Assembly (NCBI GenBank): GCA_963693315.1
Contig: OY856187.1
Coordinates: 391,741,269 to 391,805,268 of the forward strand
Source of the DNA: Diogma glabrata
Lineage: Eukaryota > Arthropoda > Insecta > Diptera > Cylindrotomidae
Length of the DNA stretch: 64,000 nt
Direction of reading: 5' to 3'
Below the pieces are notes generated by a model. The model was not told where the DNA came from. It worked only from the letters and a program-made list of their open reading frames with translations, and searched no databases. Below, piece after piece: positions 28,291 through 42,960 of this stretch (positions are counted from its first letter, which is position 1; the number at the start of each line of letters is the position of its first letter). Position numbers and translations under genes: made by a program.

Positions 28291-29197
28291 TGTTGATGAT
28301 GGATTGCAAATAACCCGACATATATTCAATTATATAAAATGAAAAATAATTAGAAATAAAAATTAAAAAATTTTATTTTTTAAGAGTGGACTCAATGTAA
28401 TGTTCGTAGATTTAAAATTTGTAACATCATGTGTCAAATTCCAATATGTATAATTTCGTCATATAAATGTTATTGTTTGTCAGATTATACATTCATTTTT
28501 GAATTTCATAAAATTATGTTCAACGAAAAAGCATTGATCAAAGCAAACTACGCGCATAAACCGATATTTAAAAAACAACAATTAAAATAATTATCACCAA
28601 TTCCCAATGAAAAAATAATACACGACAATTGGAAAAAGCGAATCGTAGTGTATTTGCAAAACTTTAACATTAAAAACAACGTTTTAAATACAGATACGGC
28701 ACCATCTATTGGCTAACCCAAATTTATGAGGCGTATATTACACTATCAAATATATTGGTCAATAAAAAAACATGACATGAAATTGGAGAGTGTAAAGGTT
28801 GTAAAATAAACTTCGCTACCGTCTTACCGCAAACTTAAGAGCTGGTTCTTTTAAACGAATAAAAGAATAGCCGGTTCACCCATTCAATTAGAAGGACCAG
28901 TTCTTTTATTTGAAATTTTTATGCAAACTTTATCACTGCCATCTCTAGCTAGTAAAACTAAATTAGATATATTTCTTTTTATACAAATTTAGTAATTATT
29001 AATTTTAAAATACCATTTTATTTTAATATGTTTAAATTGTATAATATAAGCTATAGCCATTGTGTTCTTGTATTATATTCATTAACGTTAAAATTGCTTA
29101 AATTATTTTTAAAATTTAAGGACTGATCCTTCTATTTGAAAGGTCTTTTATTCGAAAAAAACAATAGAGCTTTCAAAGAGGAATTTTTTTAAATCAT
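28291..29197. other. AT-rich spacer
   Basis: No gene is recognised. Related GGTTCTTTTA/AAAAGAA and GGACCAGTTCTTTTATTTGA blocks around 28845-28915 and 29120-29160 hint at an old small inverted element, but I could not fix its ends. Confidence 0.4.
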
Positions 29198-31345
29198 GAA
29201 ACTTTGGCAAATGATACAGGTTCACTTGATGAAACTTTGGCAAATGATACAGGTTCACTTGAAAATGGAAGATCTGGATTCATTTCAAATTTGGAAAAAA
29301 TGGCGGGGGGTCTCCCGAACACCTTTAAGTTTAAATCTTGAATAACTTCTGATCCCGGGCTATGATCTTAATGAAACTTAGTATGTAGGGTTTTAGTACT
29401 GTTTCCAATATATCTGCATACCAACTTCCGGTTTGTCACTTTCGGTTAAAAAGTTTTTTTTTCAGGTTTTTATCCCTACTGTAACCTACAATTACCAATC
29501 GATTTTCATGAAACGTTGCCAAAAGCTTTTAAATAACATGAGAAAGATTTTATCAGCTTTTGGAGCACATTGGATAAAGGGTGGGGGGTCCACCATACAA
29601 CAGGTGTTTTTTTCCACAAAGTTTTTATGTTTGTTGGGAGCATACAACATTCATTCGTGAATGAATTTTGATGACACTTTGGAAAAAGATGCAAACATGT
29701 ATGATAAAGAACTGATTAGTTTTTGAGCGATAGTGAACAAAGTGGTGGGGGGTCCCTGGAGCACCTGTTTTCTTAAAAGCTCTATAACATCTGTACCTGA
29801 TAAGCGAATTGGATGAAACTTGCTACATGAGCATGTAGTACGGTTTAAAATAGTTCTGCATCCCAACTTCCGGTTTTTTACTTCCGGTAAACAAATTTTT
29901 TTGTACATTTTTTGAAGTTTTTTCAGTGCCTTTATGCACACTACAGCCAAGAATAATGAAGTGAGTATGATGAAACTTATGGAATAGGGTTCCAGTTAGT
30001 GTGAAAAGATAATTACCATGTTTTGGGACACATTGATCAAAGTGGTGGGGGGTCTACCTTACAAATGCTGACTATTCACACTTTGTTTTTTAAGGTTTTT
30101 GGGAGCATACAGACTTCATTCATTAATTTATTTAAATGACACTTTGGAAAAAGATGGAGACTTTAGTAACAAACAACTGATTAGTTTTTGGATAATATTG
30201 GAATAAGGGGTGGGGGTCCTCCCGAACACCTGTTTAATGTGTCACACTTTTTTCAATGTTTGTTGGGAGCACACAGCATTCGTTCGGGAACGAATTTTGA
30301 TGACACTTTGGAAAAAGATGCAAACATGTATGACAAAGAACTGATTAGTTTTTAAGCGATAGTGAACAAAGTGGTGGGGAGGGTGGCCCATACACCTGTT
30401 TTTTTTAAAGCTCAATAACATCTGTACCTGATAATCGAATTGAATGAAACTTGGTAAATGAGCATTTAGTACAGTTTACAACAGTTCTACATCCCAATTT
30501 CCGGTTTTTCACTTCCGGTAAATTTTTTTTGTAAATTTTTGAAGTTTTTTCAGTGTCTTTATGCACACTACAGCCTACAATAATGAAGTGATTATGATGA
30601 AACTTATGGAATAGGGTTCCAATTAGGATAAGAAGATAATTATCATCTTTTGGGACAAAGTAATCAAAGTGGCAGGGGGTCTACCATACAATTGCTGACT
30701 TTTCACACTTTGTTTTTAAAGTTTGTTGGGAGCATACAGATTTCATTCATTAATCAATTTTAATGGCACTTTGAAAAAAGATGAAGACTTTTATGACAAA
30801 GATTTGACTTGTTTTTGGACAATATTGGGATAAGTGGTGGGGTCCTCCCGAACACCTGTTTATTGTTTCAATGTTTGTTGGAAGCATACAACAATCGTTC
30901 GTTAAGTAATTTTGATTACACTTTGCAAAAAGATGCAAATATGTATGGCAAAGAAATGATTAGTTTTTTTAGCGGTAGTGAACAAAGTGGTAGGGGGTCC
31001 TCCAAGCACCTGTTATTTTGGAAGCTCAATAACTTCTGTACCTGATAATCGAGTTGGATGAAATGTGGTACATACACATTTAGTACGGTTTACAACAGTT
31101 CTGCATCCTAACTTCCGCTTTGCCACTTCCGATAAAATTTTTTAACTTTTTCTCGTACAACAGAATTTATGTTTGTTGGGATACTACTGCCTGCTTTAAT
31201 ATTTTTATTATTAGAACTACGAAGTCCATAGTATTAGTTAGCTTTTAGTTAAAGTATTTTATGGATATTAGCTCATTATATATCCAGAACACTATGTTTC
31301 CAGAGCTGCGGTGAAGTCAGCCTATGCATCAGCGTCGCAATATTT
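29198..31345. repeat. complex tandem array, ~628-bp higher-order units (copy 2)
   Basis: This is a second copy of the array at 12657-16042, in the same orientation. It shares the left end, the ATTATATATCCAGAACACTA region and the right end CAGCGTCGCAATATTTTTTT. It holds three higher-order units (about 29670, 30298 and 30909) instead of five. A private 33-bp duplication of GATGAAACTTTGGCAAATGA lies at its left edge (29198-29262). The difference in unit number fits unequal exchange after duplication or transposition. Confidence 0.9.
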
Positions 31346-31724
31346 TTTTTGTTTGATTTCAATTTATTTGGAATTAAATGCAATATAGAAATCAAACGTT
31401 ACATATCAAAAATGTATCCCTGAAGTTTGAGCCTTAGATGGAAGCTAAACGAACGCCAAGATAGGTCTAGTGCATAAGACACTGAAGGGATGCTTGGTCA
31501 ATATAAGCAATACATTTTTTATACCTAAAATAATGCGCGTTCTTGCCATACACTCCTTCTCACCCACACTGCTGTTTCATTATGCAGAGTTCAACTTCTT
31601 AGACATGAATACCACTTACAAAAACTTAGTTATTTCAATATTAATTGGAACATTCGCAGAGATGATAATTCCCTGGGATCTGTCAGAACGGCTTTTTCAG
31701 GTTAAGCCTTAAAACGAATGCGAC
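31346..31724. other. spacer between array copy 2 and a decayed gypsy
   Basis: The plus-strand frame at 31470-31712 (80 residues) shows no known domain. Nothing else is recognised. Confidence 0.45.
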
Positions 31725-33300
31725 TTAGGTAGTTGGTTTAGTGACTGCGTTCACCTTACGCGAATCCAGACAAAGACGTACTTTACCTGGTCTTCTAACT
31801 AGTACTACCGGTGAGCTCCAGGAATTGTTTGAGGTTTCGATTATTCCTAAAGACAACAAACGATCCAATTCCATTAGCTTCTCGATAACCGGAGATATAA
31901 GATAATGTCCTAGCTTCCAAAAAGATGACAGAAGTTGAATGACATCGTTCAGCCCTTGTTGTTCAATTGTTGTAAGACTGGATCTCAAAAAAAGTTGTAG
32001 CGAAGGCTGATATAAGCTGTATAGTTCAAAGAAGTCAATACAAGTTATGTGCAAGGTAAGGGACTACCATCAACTCAGTGCTTTTGCAGTGTTACCGTTT
32101 TTATGAGACAGGGTGAAAAATTCAGGTGTATTGAGAACTTTGATACCAAGTGAACTGTCTGAAATCATCGCTGTTAATTAGACCTCATGTATCTTAACTG
32201 TATTAAGAATTTTGACCTCAACATAAGAACGTGGATTTTTGAGCGACACTAGAGCAGATAAGTAAGAAGTTTTCAGTACACGACAAAATTTTCTTTATTT
32301 TTTAAGTCTATTCATTGAACGAGCATGGCAATGACTTGTTGTCTTGCTGCCAGATATTCCTAAAAGCACTAGTGATGTGATTTGATGACATATAGTTGAA
32401 TTGCTGGAGGATCCTTTTCATGTATAAAGCACACTGATCACACTTAAACAGATCTATGTCGTTTTTTCCACATCCGCAGCAGAAGAGTTTCGAAGCAGTA
32501 GTACACTGCCAGAAAACCAGGGATCGGCTCCTTACAGTCCCAGCAGTAGGTCATTTTTTCAATTTGAAGCCACTATTTGTATTCCTCAGTTGCTGTTATT
32601 TTGAAAATTTTTGCTCTCACGAAGCCAAGCGGTTGCGTCGTTATCAATGCCCATAATTTTTCACGATGTCTGCGCATCTTGCGGTGATGATCAACTGATA
32701 CCACATGGACGTATACTTTTCAGATTGTTGAGCAGAAAGTTCAACAATACAGGATATGTTGAGGGTATTCTGAGTTTATCACTCAGTCTAAAGATATCAG
32801 AATAGTAGTTATCAAAAGTCTTAGCAGGTTCTTGCTTATGGGCGTGCATTTTATCCGGTATTTCACCATCAGCAGCTTGATTGTCAAATTCTATCCTCAC
32901 TGCTCTAAATCTCTAGACGTTATTCTACGATAATGTCACCACAACCATTCAGCTGGTCTGTCTTTAAATAATAAATGAGAATATGCGACCAAAATTTCTC
33001 TCCCTGAGAGGGGCAGATTAGCCAGCACTTTGATCAGGTTAATAAATTCTTCGATGCTAAGACCTTCTGACTTGGCATTGAGGAACGCCCACCAGCGATT
33101 TTGGCATTTCTATCGTTTTTTGATTGTGGCGTTGGCAAGACATCGGATGTTGAGCCATTAACGTCTGATGTGGAGCTCGACTAGTTGGAGTAGTAATGGC
33201 AGCAAAATCTGACTTTTGATGTGTTGGTGCAATAAACTTACGGTTCTGTTTTATTATATGATCGTCAGCTTGCTTCACATCTTTCAAAGTTTGGTGGAAC
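31725..33300 (-). pseudogene. decayed Ty3/gypsy gag-protease-RT remnant
   Basis: Parts of a Ty3/gypsy element occur in the correct order on the minus strand. Gag capsid is at 32900-32690 (RIEFDNQAADGEI, KTFDNYYSDIFRL). Two broken zinc knuckles follow near 32560-32430 (YCWDC and FCCGCGKNDIDLFKCDQC). Next is a weak protease lead-in (YVEVKIL) near 32245. The RT N-terminus is at 32054-31737 (NNSWSSPVVLVR, KVRLCLDSRKVNAVT). Frames change several times and stops intervene. The protease active-site DSG is not seen, and RT ends after the first motif. It is related in architecture to the copy at 18228-21721, including the same type of second knuckle, but clearly more decayed. Confidence 0.8.
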
Positions 33301-34910
33301 TGGTGATCGTTAACTCGAAGGCAGGTTGCCTAGGTACATGCAGCGAAGTTAAGTTTTAAGCTGTGGCAGTTCGTCAAAAATTTAGGTGATTATTTCTGTT
33401 TGAAAACGCGTTGTAGATTTGGAGGCCCCCCTTGTATGAGTTGTCTACAGTTCATTGCTTATCATCCATCGTTGCAATACTATATATAGTGAAGTATCTC
33501 GTCAGTAAACTTTATCGCATAGAAAAACAGACAATACAACAATCTTAAGCATACTTCCAATCCCATTTTTTAATGTTTAAATTTTTACAATTCAACAAAC
33601 ATGCATTCCAATCATTGAGTCTATTTTAATAAATTCAGGTTTGAGCATTGAGGTAATTGAGGTAATTCAGTTAGGTTTGAGCTTCCCGAATCCAAGAATA
33701 AAAAATTCTATTAAATAAATGTAAATACTCATTCAATAAATTTATTGTTTTTCTTCCCAAAACCTTCAACATCCCCTAGCCTATCGCTGTCAACGGCACA
33801 TCAAACAAGTCAATCAAAACCTAATTAACAAATTAAAAAACAAATTTACATCAAGGTTGATTGAATTTTTATTTCCATTTTCATTTTAATTTTAGTTTTC
33901 TTTACCCTAAAGAAATACTTCCTTAAATTAGAATCGTTGAAAAAGAGAACAAAACAGTAATTTTTCATTCCATTTTCAGGAAATGAACAACAGGGAACAG
34001 AAGATTAAAATATTAAAAAAAATAATAATAATAAATGAAAAACAAAAACTTTGCAGAAATAGATAAAAAAAATTATAATGAGCGGTTGAATGTTGAATGT
34101 TTATAACAATAACGATTTAATACAAATTTAAAGTTAGCTTTGGATGTTTACGAAGCATAAGAATGAATAGCGATTTTAAGATAAATAAAACTCTTAGGAT
34201 CTTAACAACAACTTTTTTTTTCGTTTAATGATAGATAATATTCAAGTTTTTTTTTGTTAATTAGTAGACAGTTAACCTACATAGAAGAAATTAAAAAAAG
34301 GTCTGTTTTTTAACATTTATTATAATTGAAAACACGAACTACAAGAAAATTTATTAATTTTCTTTTTGACAAAATTAGGTCAAACTAATGGAAATTCAAT
34401 TAGAAAATAGAAACTTACCTGTTTCAAAAACAATAAAATAAATTTTAATTGAAAACATTATTTGTTGAATTATAGATAATCCGTGTAACTGTGAAGTTGA
34501 AAATTCGTAAATAGATCGAAAATAAAATTCAGTTTCACTATTATTCATTAAAAGTGAGAGTTATGAATTGAGCGAAAATGTTAAGCGATATTAACGACCT
34601 TGTTTATTTATAATGAAGAGCTTTCTCATTGACGAACCAATAAGAACGGCATAGCAGGATGCGTACCTAGAGTAATTTTACGCCTTAACGACTAAAGCCC
34701 AGTCCTCGTGGATTTGATGGAGTAATACCTGCTGCTTCAACACAAATGCAGAAATGTACGCAATTTACGAAAAGTTACAGAAATGAAAAAAAAAAAATAC
34801 AAGTGGAAAATGGAGACTCTGGCGACCCCGTTTGCGAAAGACCTACGATCCGCACGTCCAACCCTACGGTTACGCACATGCTCTGACCCACTCACACATA
34901 CATACAAACA
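33301..34910. other. AT-rich DNA, nothing recognised
   Basis: No coding region, RNA gene or repeat family could be assigned in this stretch. Confidence 0.5.
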
Positions 34911-34962
34911 CTCTCACGCACACACACATACACACACCCACACACACACACATACACACACA
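34911..34962. repeat. (CA)n microsatellite
   Basis: An interrupted CA/CATA repeat of about 50 bases. Confidence 0.9.
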
Positions 34963-36224
<1,262 letters not shown>

Positions 36225-36529
36225 AATTCCTCAAGTAGAATAGTGAGGCTGTGATGAAAATAATCGTAATAATCGACGATAGACACAGCCAACGGTTATT
36301 CCTGATGTTAGCAAATAGTATCCCCAAATTCAAAAGAGATCACGGTGGTTCTGCTGTTGTATTACTAATAAACGAAAATGTCTCAACCCCAATCGAACGA
36401 TATGATCACCAGGCCAGGATAGAAGCTATGGTATACAACAGACATTCACATCACAAAATCACTGGATCAAAAATAGCAATCGAACAAGCACAATGCAAAC
36501 ACTTAAGTTCTTTTTCTTTTATTTTTACA

Positions 36530-36735
36530 GTTATATTTCTAGTTTCTCTATTTAAATTTTTAATTTTATAATTCTAGTTTCTCTATTTAAATTTTTAATT
36601 TGTATTTCTAGATTCTCGATTAAAACTGTTAATTTTATATTTTTAGTTTCTCTAATTAAATTTTTTGTTATAATTCTAGTTTCTCTATTTAAATTTTTAA
36701 TTTATATTTCTAGATTCTCCATTTAAATTTTTTTT
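36530..36735. repeat. ~40-bp minisatellite
   Basis: About five copies of a unit containing TTTCTAG(T/A)TTCTC and ATTTAAATTTTTAATTT, head to tail. Confidence 0.85.
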
Positions 36736-38790
36736 TTTTAGGTTTTCACTCTACTATTAGTTCTGGAGCTTACCTAGTCTTATTCAACTATCAGGCAACC
36801 AAATTTTACTTATTAGCTTATAAATTAGTTCTTATTAAAATTTGAAATTCACAGCCCGGAAAAAACACAAAACAAAAAAATAATGGCTGAATGATCTAAT
36901 GTTCGAGAAGCGAACAGAAATCCTAATTTGTTGAATGTTTAATTGATTTACTCGATAGTTCGACCATTCTAAGTACATTCACAAAATTACATATAGAATA
37001 TTTTCTTCTGTACGGTTAACAAATACTATCACATAAGTTACTTTAATTTAGCCTTTTTCTATTTTTTTATGATTGAGTAAGTTATCTATATCAGGTACGT
37101 AGGCTGGCGCTCCGGAATTTCATCAAAAGAAAATTCATTCCACTACCCGTACAATTTTTCGTCTTGCCAATATACGTTTTATCTTTGTGTTGGGTTTTAC
37201 CATTAGGATATTCAGAGTACCTGACACATCACTCCCTTCTATTATAATTCACTGTACACTCAAGATGTTTACAGTGGGCTGAGAATATATCTGTAAATGG
37301 CTTAAGCATGAACCTTACAATTGTCTAAACATATATCTATAATTTGGCTAAGACAAGAACAGTTTTGTTATTCACGCACCATAGAAAGAAATTAATGACA
37401 AAAAAAATTGCACAATTGACACAGATAGTCTCGCACTTTTTGATTTTAATGTAATCACAAAATGTTACTAATCACACTGTATAAGATTTTTTTATCCAAC
37501 TCACCAATTCAATATAAACACAGCGAGCCTCGATTTTCTCCTTGGTGTTTAACATTCATCAGTTCTGGCAATCCACCACAAAAATACCCAGCTTCTCCTT
37601 TTCCAGCATAAAATCCGCCAAATCGATAAACCAGCAAACCACACCCAGTCAGATATCAAATAACAAACCAATGATTTAAAAAAAAATGTATGGAATGAAA
37701 CAATGATCGACGAAAATCACCATGGAAATAAAAAATATAAGAGACTAAGAGATTGAAAGATTGTACAGTCATTCCTTTTATAGCAATTCTTTAGTATCGA
37801 AAAATTCGAAAAAGTGTTTCTGATGCAAGGAAATTAATTTATATTATGTAAATAAATGTTAGGACCTTTTTTCGTTAAAACAAAACTGTTAGTTATTTTG
37901 TAATACATAGCCTTGTGAAATAATTTAACGAAATAAATTACTTCCAACACATTTGTAAGAAATATCAATGAATTAGAATGGATTAAACGTAAGTTTAATC
38001 GATTTTATGATGCTTATATACTACGAAACAACAACCCACAACAGTATTACAGTGAAATTCAGATCCATAACGGCAAGATAATTTGATAAAAATACCCATA
38101 TAGGAAATCGAATGCATACGAATTGTAGGATAATAATTTTTCTATTGTGACGATTGGACAAATATGCACAGCTGTTTTGAGGCTTGAAAATTTCGTTGAT
38201 CAAGTACGGTTAGTGTTTAGAGAATTCAAATTTTAGCAGTATGGTAAAGTAATGCGGGTGAAAACGCAGTATGAGTCAATGATAGGGGATTGCAAAAGAA
38301 ATATTATTGTTAATTATTTTATGCGAATAACAAATTTATGTACGGAAACTATATGAAAACAAATGTCTATGGATTGTGAATGAATGAGAAACTACTATGA
38401 CTGCGTATGGTAAGCAAAATTGTGAATTATGAGAAAACAGACATTGAATAATTCGAGAACTTTACCGCTCCACATTATCATGCTCCAGTCTACATTACAT
38501 AATGTTTAGCACTTCTCAATATATTTGGTAGCTAAAAATAAGACTTTGTATATGGATGGAAAATCAAATCGAAAAAATTTGAGCCTCACCAAAATTTCAA
38601 ATTTCTTGAACTTTTGACACACTACAGGGTAGCTCGAAATTTCTTAAGAAATTAAGAGACAAGGAAGATTTAAAGTAAAATTATTGTTGAACGAGTTAAC
38701 CGATTTTAATAATTTTTTGCTTGAAAGGTACTAAGTAAGGCTTTATAAAAATATTACACTATAAAAAAAAATTTCACTTATATACATTTT
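36736..38790. other. AT-rich DNA, nothing recognised
   Basis: No supported gene or repeat. Frames here are short and lack recognisable motifs. Confidence 0.5.
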
Positions 38791-39140
38791 TTTTAAATTT
38801 TATTTTTCAAATATGGCGATTTCAAAAGGTAAATTATTTCTGTATTTTATTTTTTCATGTTTTAAAGCTTTATTATTTACGCAAAATATACCAAAATTAA
38901 ATATAAGCGTTTGGCTATTTGCACAAACCGATTTGCAAGTAGAACGGGGAAAAGAATATGTTTGAGGCTTGATGGATCTGATTTCATCCGAGTACTGCTG
39001 GTGACTATATTTATAGAAAACAATGAGCACGCTTTTGAATAGAGCAAAAAGAGCAAGAATGTTAACAAATGCAGTGCCTCAAAATTGATAACAATACTCC
39101 ATACAGGGACGAACATTAGGTTTATAAATGTGAACCAAAT
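38791..39140 (-). pseudogene. LINE reverse-transcriptase C-terminal fragment
   Basis: The minus-strand reading has HIYKPNVRPCMEYCYQF, the RT connection motif usually seen as LYKSLIRPCMEY-x-x-x-W. After a short gap come VLIVFYKYSHQQYSDEIRSI and SFPRSTCKSVCANSQT. This is the C-terminal tail of CR1/jockey-like pol, and the same tail occurs in the LINE at 59.1-62.2 kb. A stop interrupts the first part. No catalytic RT motif is nearby, so this is a short 3' fragment. Confidence 0.7.
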
Positions 39141-39371
39141 GATACGGACTAAATTATTTATTTACATCTTTTGAAGAGGACGAGGTTTTATATGCTTGTT
39201 CCATTAAATGCTTGCTCCAGACAAGTCATTTAAATTTTTAAGCTCAATAAACGAATGATTCCACATGCGTCTATTTGTTCGCCACACATTCTAATTATCG
39301 CTAATTCAAATGCCATTGAGCAACTCAGTTTTCAGTCTGGAAACAATCGAGAGCAACAAACATGACCAAAT

Positions 39372-39495
39372 TTCGGTTTCAAGCAAAATCTGCAAATTCT
39401 CATACCTCCCAATATCTCTCTGGAGAAGCATGCAGTGCTAGCAGGGATGGAGGTAGTAAACATTTTTACGGATGGTTCAAAACTCGAACGCACCT
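39372..39495 (+). pseudogene. LINE RNase H start fragment
   Basis: One plus-strand frame reads LIPPNISLEKHAVLAGMEVV followed at once by NIFTDGSKLE. FTDGSK with its catalytic Asp is the first motif of the RNase H domain in jockey/R1/I-type LINEs. The homology stops about 10 residues later, where an inverted, decayed piece of the complex tandem-array family begins. Confidence 0.6.
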
Positions 39496-40110
39496 ACAAC
39501 TTTTTTTCTATAACATCAGAGCTAATCAGTTCTTATTCGTACACATCCAGCTTATGTTTCAAAGTTGTATCAAAATTCTGTCATGTGCAAAAAAAACTAC
39601 AGTAAGGTAGCAGACAAACATTTTTAGTATATTCGAAGTTCGAATGCAGAACTTTTTTGAGTCTTGCCGAAAATTTAGGTACCAATTTCATTAAAATTAA
39701 TAGCAGAGCTTAAAGTAATAGAAGTTTTAAACAACTCTCCAATACTTTGTTCAATTTCACTCAAACACTAACATTTCCTCACCATATAAATCTGCATCTT
39801 TTGCCAAAGCTTTATCCAAATTGATTCATTAATGAAGACTGTAGTTTTCTAACAGATAAATTTTTTTGTTTGAACAAAACAAGTGCAAAATTTTTTTACC
39901 TAAAAAAGGATGAAGATCAAACTAAAAATATATATACTAAGCTTCGGCTTGATGTTATTGAACTTAATAATAAACAGGTGCTCCAGAGGTCCTCATCAGT
40001 TTACCCAATATTGCTCAAAGACAAATAATTTTATTTACATTCAAATCTCCCACTCTTGTTAAAAAACATGAATACCTTCAAAAGCACAAACATTTTTATC
40101 AGTGGTGGAA
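39496..40110 (-). repeat. decayed inverted copy of the complex array family
   Basis: Reverse-complement reading matches array monomers of 12657-16042. Matching blocks are GCTAATCAGTTCTT (39516), CATCTTTTGCCAAAG (39795), and AACAGGTGCTCC followed by CCCAATATTGCTCAAAGAC (about 39973-40023). It is much more diverged than the other two copies. Confidence 0.65.
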
Positions 40111-40206
40111 GTACTACCATATGTAAGTGTTATACAGAACTCTGAACGAAAATTATAGCGAACTCTCAAATAATTATATTTTTGAGCTTGATTATATTTT
40201 TGATCT

Positions 40207-42346
40207 TAGACGAGGAAATAAAGCACTAAACCTAAGCAAATTGGCAGAGTAGGATGGATCGAGATGCGGTTTTTTGCATTCGATTCAGGAAGCCGTCAGG
40301 AAAGTTTGTGAACATAGCCACTTTTCGGCAAAAAACCTATGGAGTACCTAGGGGCCAATACGGGTTATATACACCTCATCTCCTTGAACTTTCCATAAAT
40401 TCAGCTCGAAATTGATCGAAGCTCGTTACTTGGGGGTTTTTGGGGTCGCTGAACACGAATATGATGTCGGCGATGACCCTCGGAGTACCTAGGGCCCAGG
40501 GCGGGTATGTCTAACTCATCTCATGGAACTTTACATTAATTCAGCTAGACATTGATGGAAGCTCGTTACTGGGGAGGTTTTAGGGCTACTGAACACGAAT
40601 ATGATGTCTGCAATAACCTTCGGAGTACCTAGGCGCCAGAGCGGGTTATATACACCTCATCTCCTGGAACTTTCCATAAATATAGGTCGAAATTGATCGA
40701 AGCTCGTTACTCGGTCGTTTTTGGGGTCGCTGAACACGAATGTGATGTCAGCGATAACCCTCGGAGTACCTATGGTCCAAGGCGGTATGTCTAACTCATC
40801 TTCTGGAACTTTCCATAAATTCAGCTCAAAATTGATCGAAGCTCGTTATTTAGGGGTTTTTGGAGTCGCTGAACACGAATATGACGTCGGCGATGACCCG
40901 TGGGGTACCTAGGGCCCAGGGCGGGTATGTCTCACTCATCTCCTGGAACTTTCCAAAAATTCAGATCGAAATTGGTCGAAGCTCGTTACTCGGGGGTTTT
41001 TGGGGCCGCTGAACACGAATATGATGTCTGCGATGACCTTCGGAGTACCTAGGGACCAGGGCGGGTTATAGACACCTCATCTCCTGGAACTTTCCATAAA
41101 TACAGCTCGAAATTGATCGACGCTCGTTACTCGGAGTTTTTGGGGTCGCGCTGAAGACGAATATGATGTCGGCGATGACCCTCTGAGTACCTAGGGTCCA
41201 GGGCGGGTATGTCTAACTCATCACCTGGAACTTTCCATTAATAAAATAAAATAATATAATAAAAAAATAAAATAATCGATTAAATAAAATAATCGAGTTT
41301 TAATTATGGAAATGTTCAGGATATGAGTTAAATATACCCGCCCTGCAACCCAGGTAATCCGAGGGTCATCGCCGACATGATATTCGTGTTCAGTGACCCT
41401 AAAAACCGCCGATTAACGAGCTTCGATCAATTTCGAGCTGTATTTATGAAAAGTTCCAGGAGATGAGGTGTATATAGCCCGCCCTGGCCCCTAGATACTC
41501 CGACGGTCATCGCAGACATCATATTCGTGTTTAGCGGCCCCAAACCCCTCCAGTAACGAGCTTCGATAAAGTTCGAGCTAAATTTATGGAAAGTTCCAGG
41601 AGATGGGTTAGACATACCCGCCCTGGGCCCTAGGTACTCCACGGGTCATTGCCGACATCATATTTGTGTTAAGCGACCCCCAAAAACCCTCAAGTAACGA
41701 GCTTCGATCAATTTCGAGTTGAACTAATGGAAAGTTCCAGGAGATGAGTTAGACATATCCGCCCTGGGCCCTAGGTACTCCGAGGGTCATCGACAACATC
41801 ATATTTGTGTTCAGCGACCCCAAAACCCACCGAGTAACGAGCTTCGATCAATTTCGAGCTGTACGTATGAAAAGTTCCAGGAGATGAGGTGTATATAACT
41901 CGCCCTGGCCCCTAGGTACTCCGAAGGTCATCGCAGACATCATATTCGTGTTCAGCGGCCCCAAAAACCCCCAGTAACGAGCTTCGATCAATTTCTAGCT
42001 GAATTAGTGTAAAGGTCCAGGAGATGAGTTAGACATACCCTCCCATGGCTCTAGGAACTCCGAGGGTCATCGCCGACATCATATTCGTGTTCAACGACCC
42101 CAAAAACCCCCAAGTAACGAGCTTCGATCAATTTCGAGCTGAATTAATGGAAAGTTCAAGGAGATGAGGTGTCTATTACCCGCCCTGGACCCTAGGTACT
42201 TCAGAAGTTTTTTGCCGAAAAGTGGCTATGTTCACAAACTTTCCTGACGGCTTCCTGAATCGAATGCAAAAAACCGCATATCGATCCATCTTACTCTGCC
42301 AATTTGCTTAGGTTTGGCCTATTTTTGTGCTTTATTTCCTCGCCTA
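40207..42346. mobile_element. 2.1-kb foldback-type element with tandemly repeated arms
   Basis: The outer ~130 bp of each end are inverted copies of each other (left 40207-40340, right 42207-42346). They share CGAGGAAATAAAGCAC, CCTAAGCAAATTGGCAGAGT, GCGGTTTTTTGCATTCGATT and ACTTTCCTGACGGCTTCCTG. Inside, each arm is six to seven head-to-tail copies of a ~140-bp GC-richer unit. The unit contains GGAGTACCTAGGGCCCAGGG, CTGGAACTTTCCATAAATTC and GAACACGAATATGATGTC. Units run forward from about 40337 to 41240 and reversed from about 41325 to 42200. The arms meet at a ~75-bp AT-rich linker. This matches the architecture of Drosophila FB (foldback) elements. No coding sequence lies between the arms. 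Confidence 0.9.
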
Positions 42347-42439
42347 TCTGGGGCGAGAATTTAAATGAAATAAAAAGATTTTTTTCGTAAAACATAAAAT
42401 ACACATTTTTATACACACATATATTTAAAAGCATTTAAA

Positions 42440-42960
42440 TGCATGGTCTTAGAAATGAAACTAAAATGCTTTTGAGCTACCTTGGTTACTATGCTAGATC
42501 TTTAACTTCTATTGTTGTTTCATCGAAGCGAATGCCGCAAAGTTCTGCAAAATCCCTTCATTTGTTAAAAATAATTTTAAATTTAGTATCATCTCTGCAT
42601 TGTTTAAGCATCAAGAAAGTAGTTTGTCATTACCGCCAGCCAGCGAGTTTCACTGTATCCAATAAGTTGGTTATGTTCGACATTATTTTTGTCGCAGAAC
42701 TCCTTCAACGTCTCTAGTAAAGACAGTAAAATATCCAAATTTTTTTAACCCTGCCATTTAAATCAGCAGCACTTCTTATTGCATTATTTAGAATATGGGC
42801 TGCGAATCCAATACCCAATACATTCTGGTTCAAATTCGAGCTTAGCTTGCTTTTAAATTTTTACTTCTTGACGTGACACCACTAAAATTGGTATTCGAGT
42901 TATCAGCGCATATTGCAACTAACTTTTTGTCAATGTTAAATAACAAAAAGAGAACAAAAT
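42440..42960 (-). pseudogene. hAT-family transposase fragment
   Basis: The minus-strand reading gives KKLVAICADNSNTNFSGV, then in another frame GIGFAAHILNNAIRSAADLN. Next come KEFCDKN and a segment near LLGYS-x-TRWLA, followed by YFL and FAAFAS blocks. This is the order of the catalytic core of a hAT transposase subgroup related to ZMYM/SCAN-type domesticated proteins. It includes the CADN-x-N-x-NFGG and C-x-AH-x-LNN motifs. Frame changes and stops are frequent, so it is inactive. It starts about 95 bp beyond the foldback element. Confidence 0.7.

Noticed and set aside
40721..41642. Frames within the foldback arms (for example 40721-40912 and 41427-41642)
   Set aside because: They repeat with each 140-bp unit and appear on both strands.
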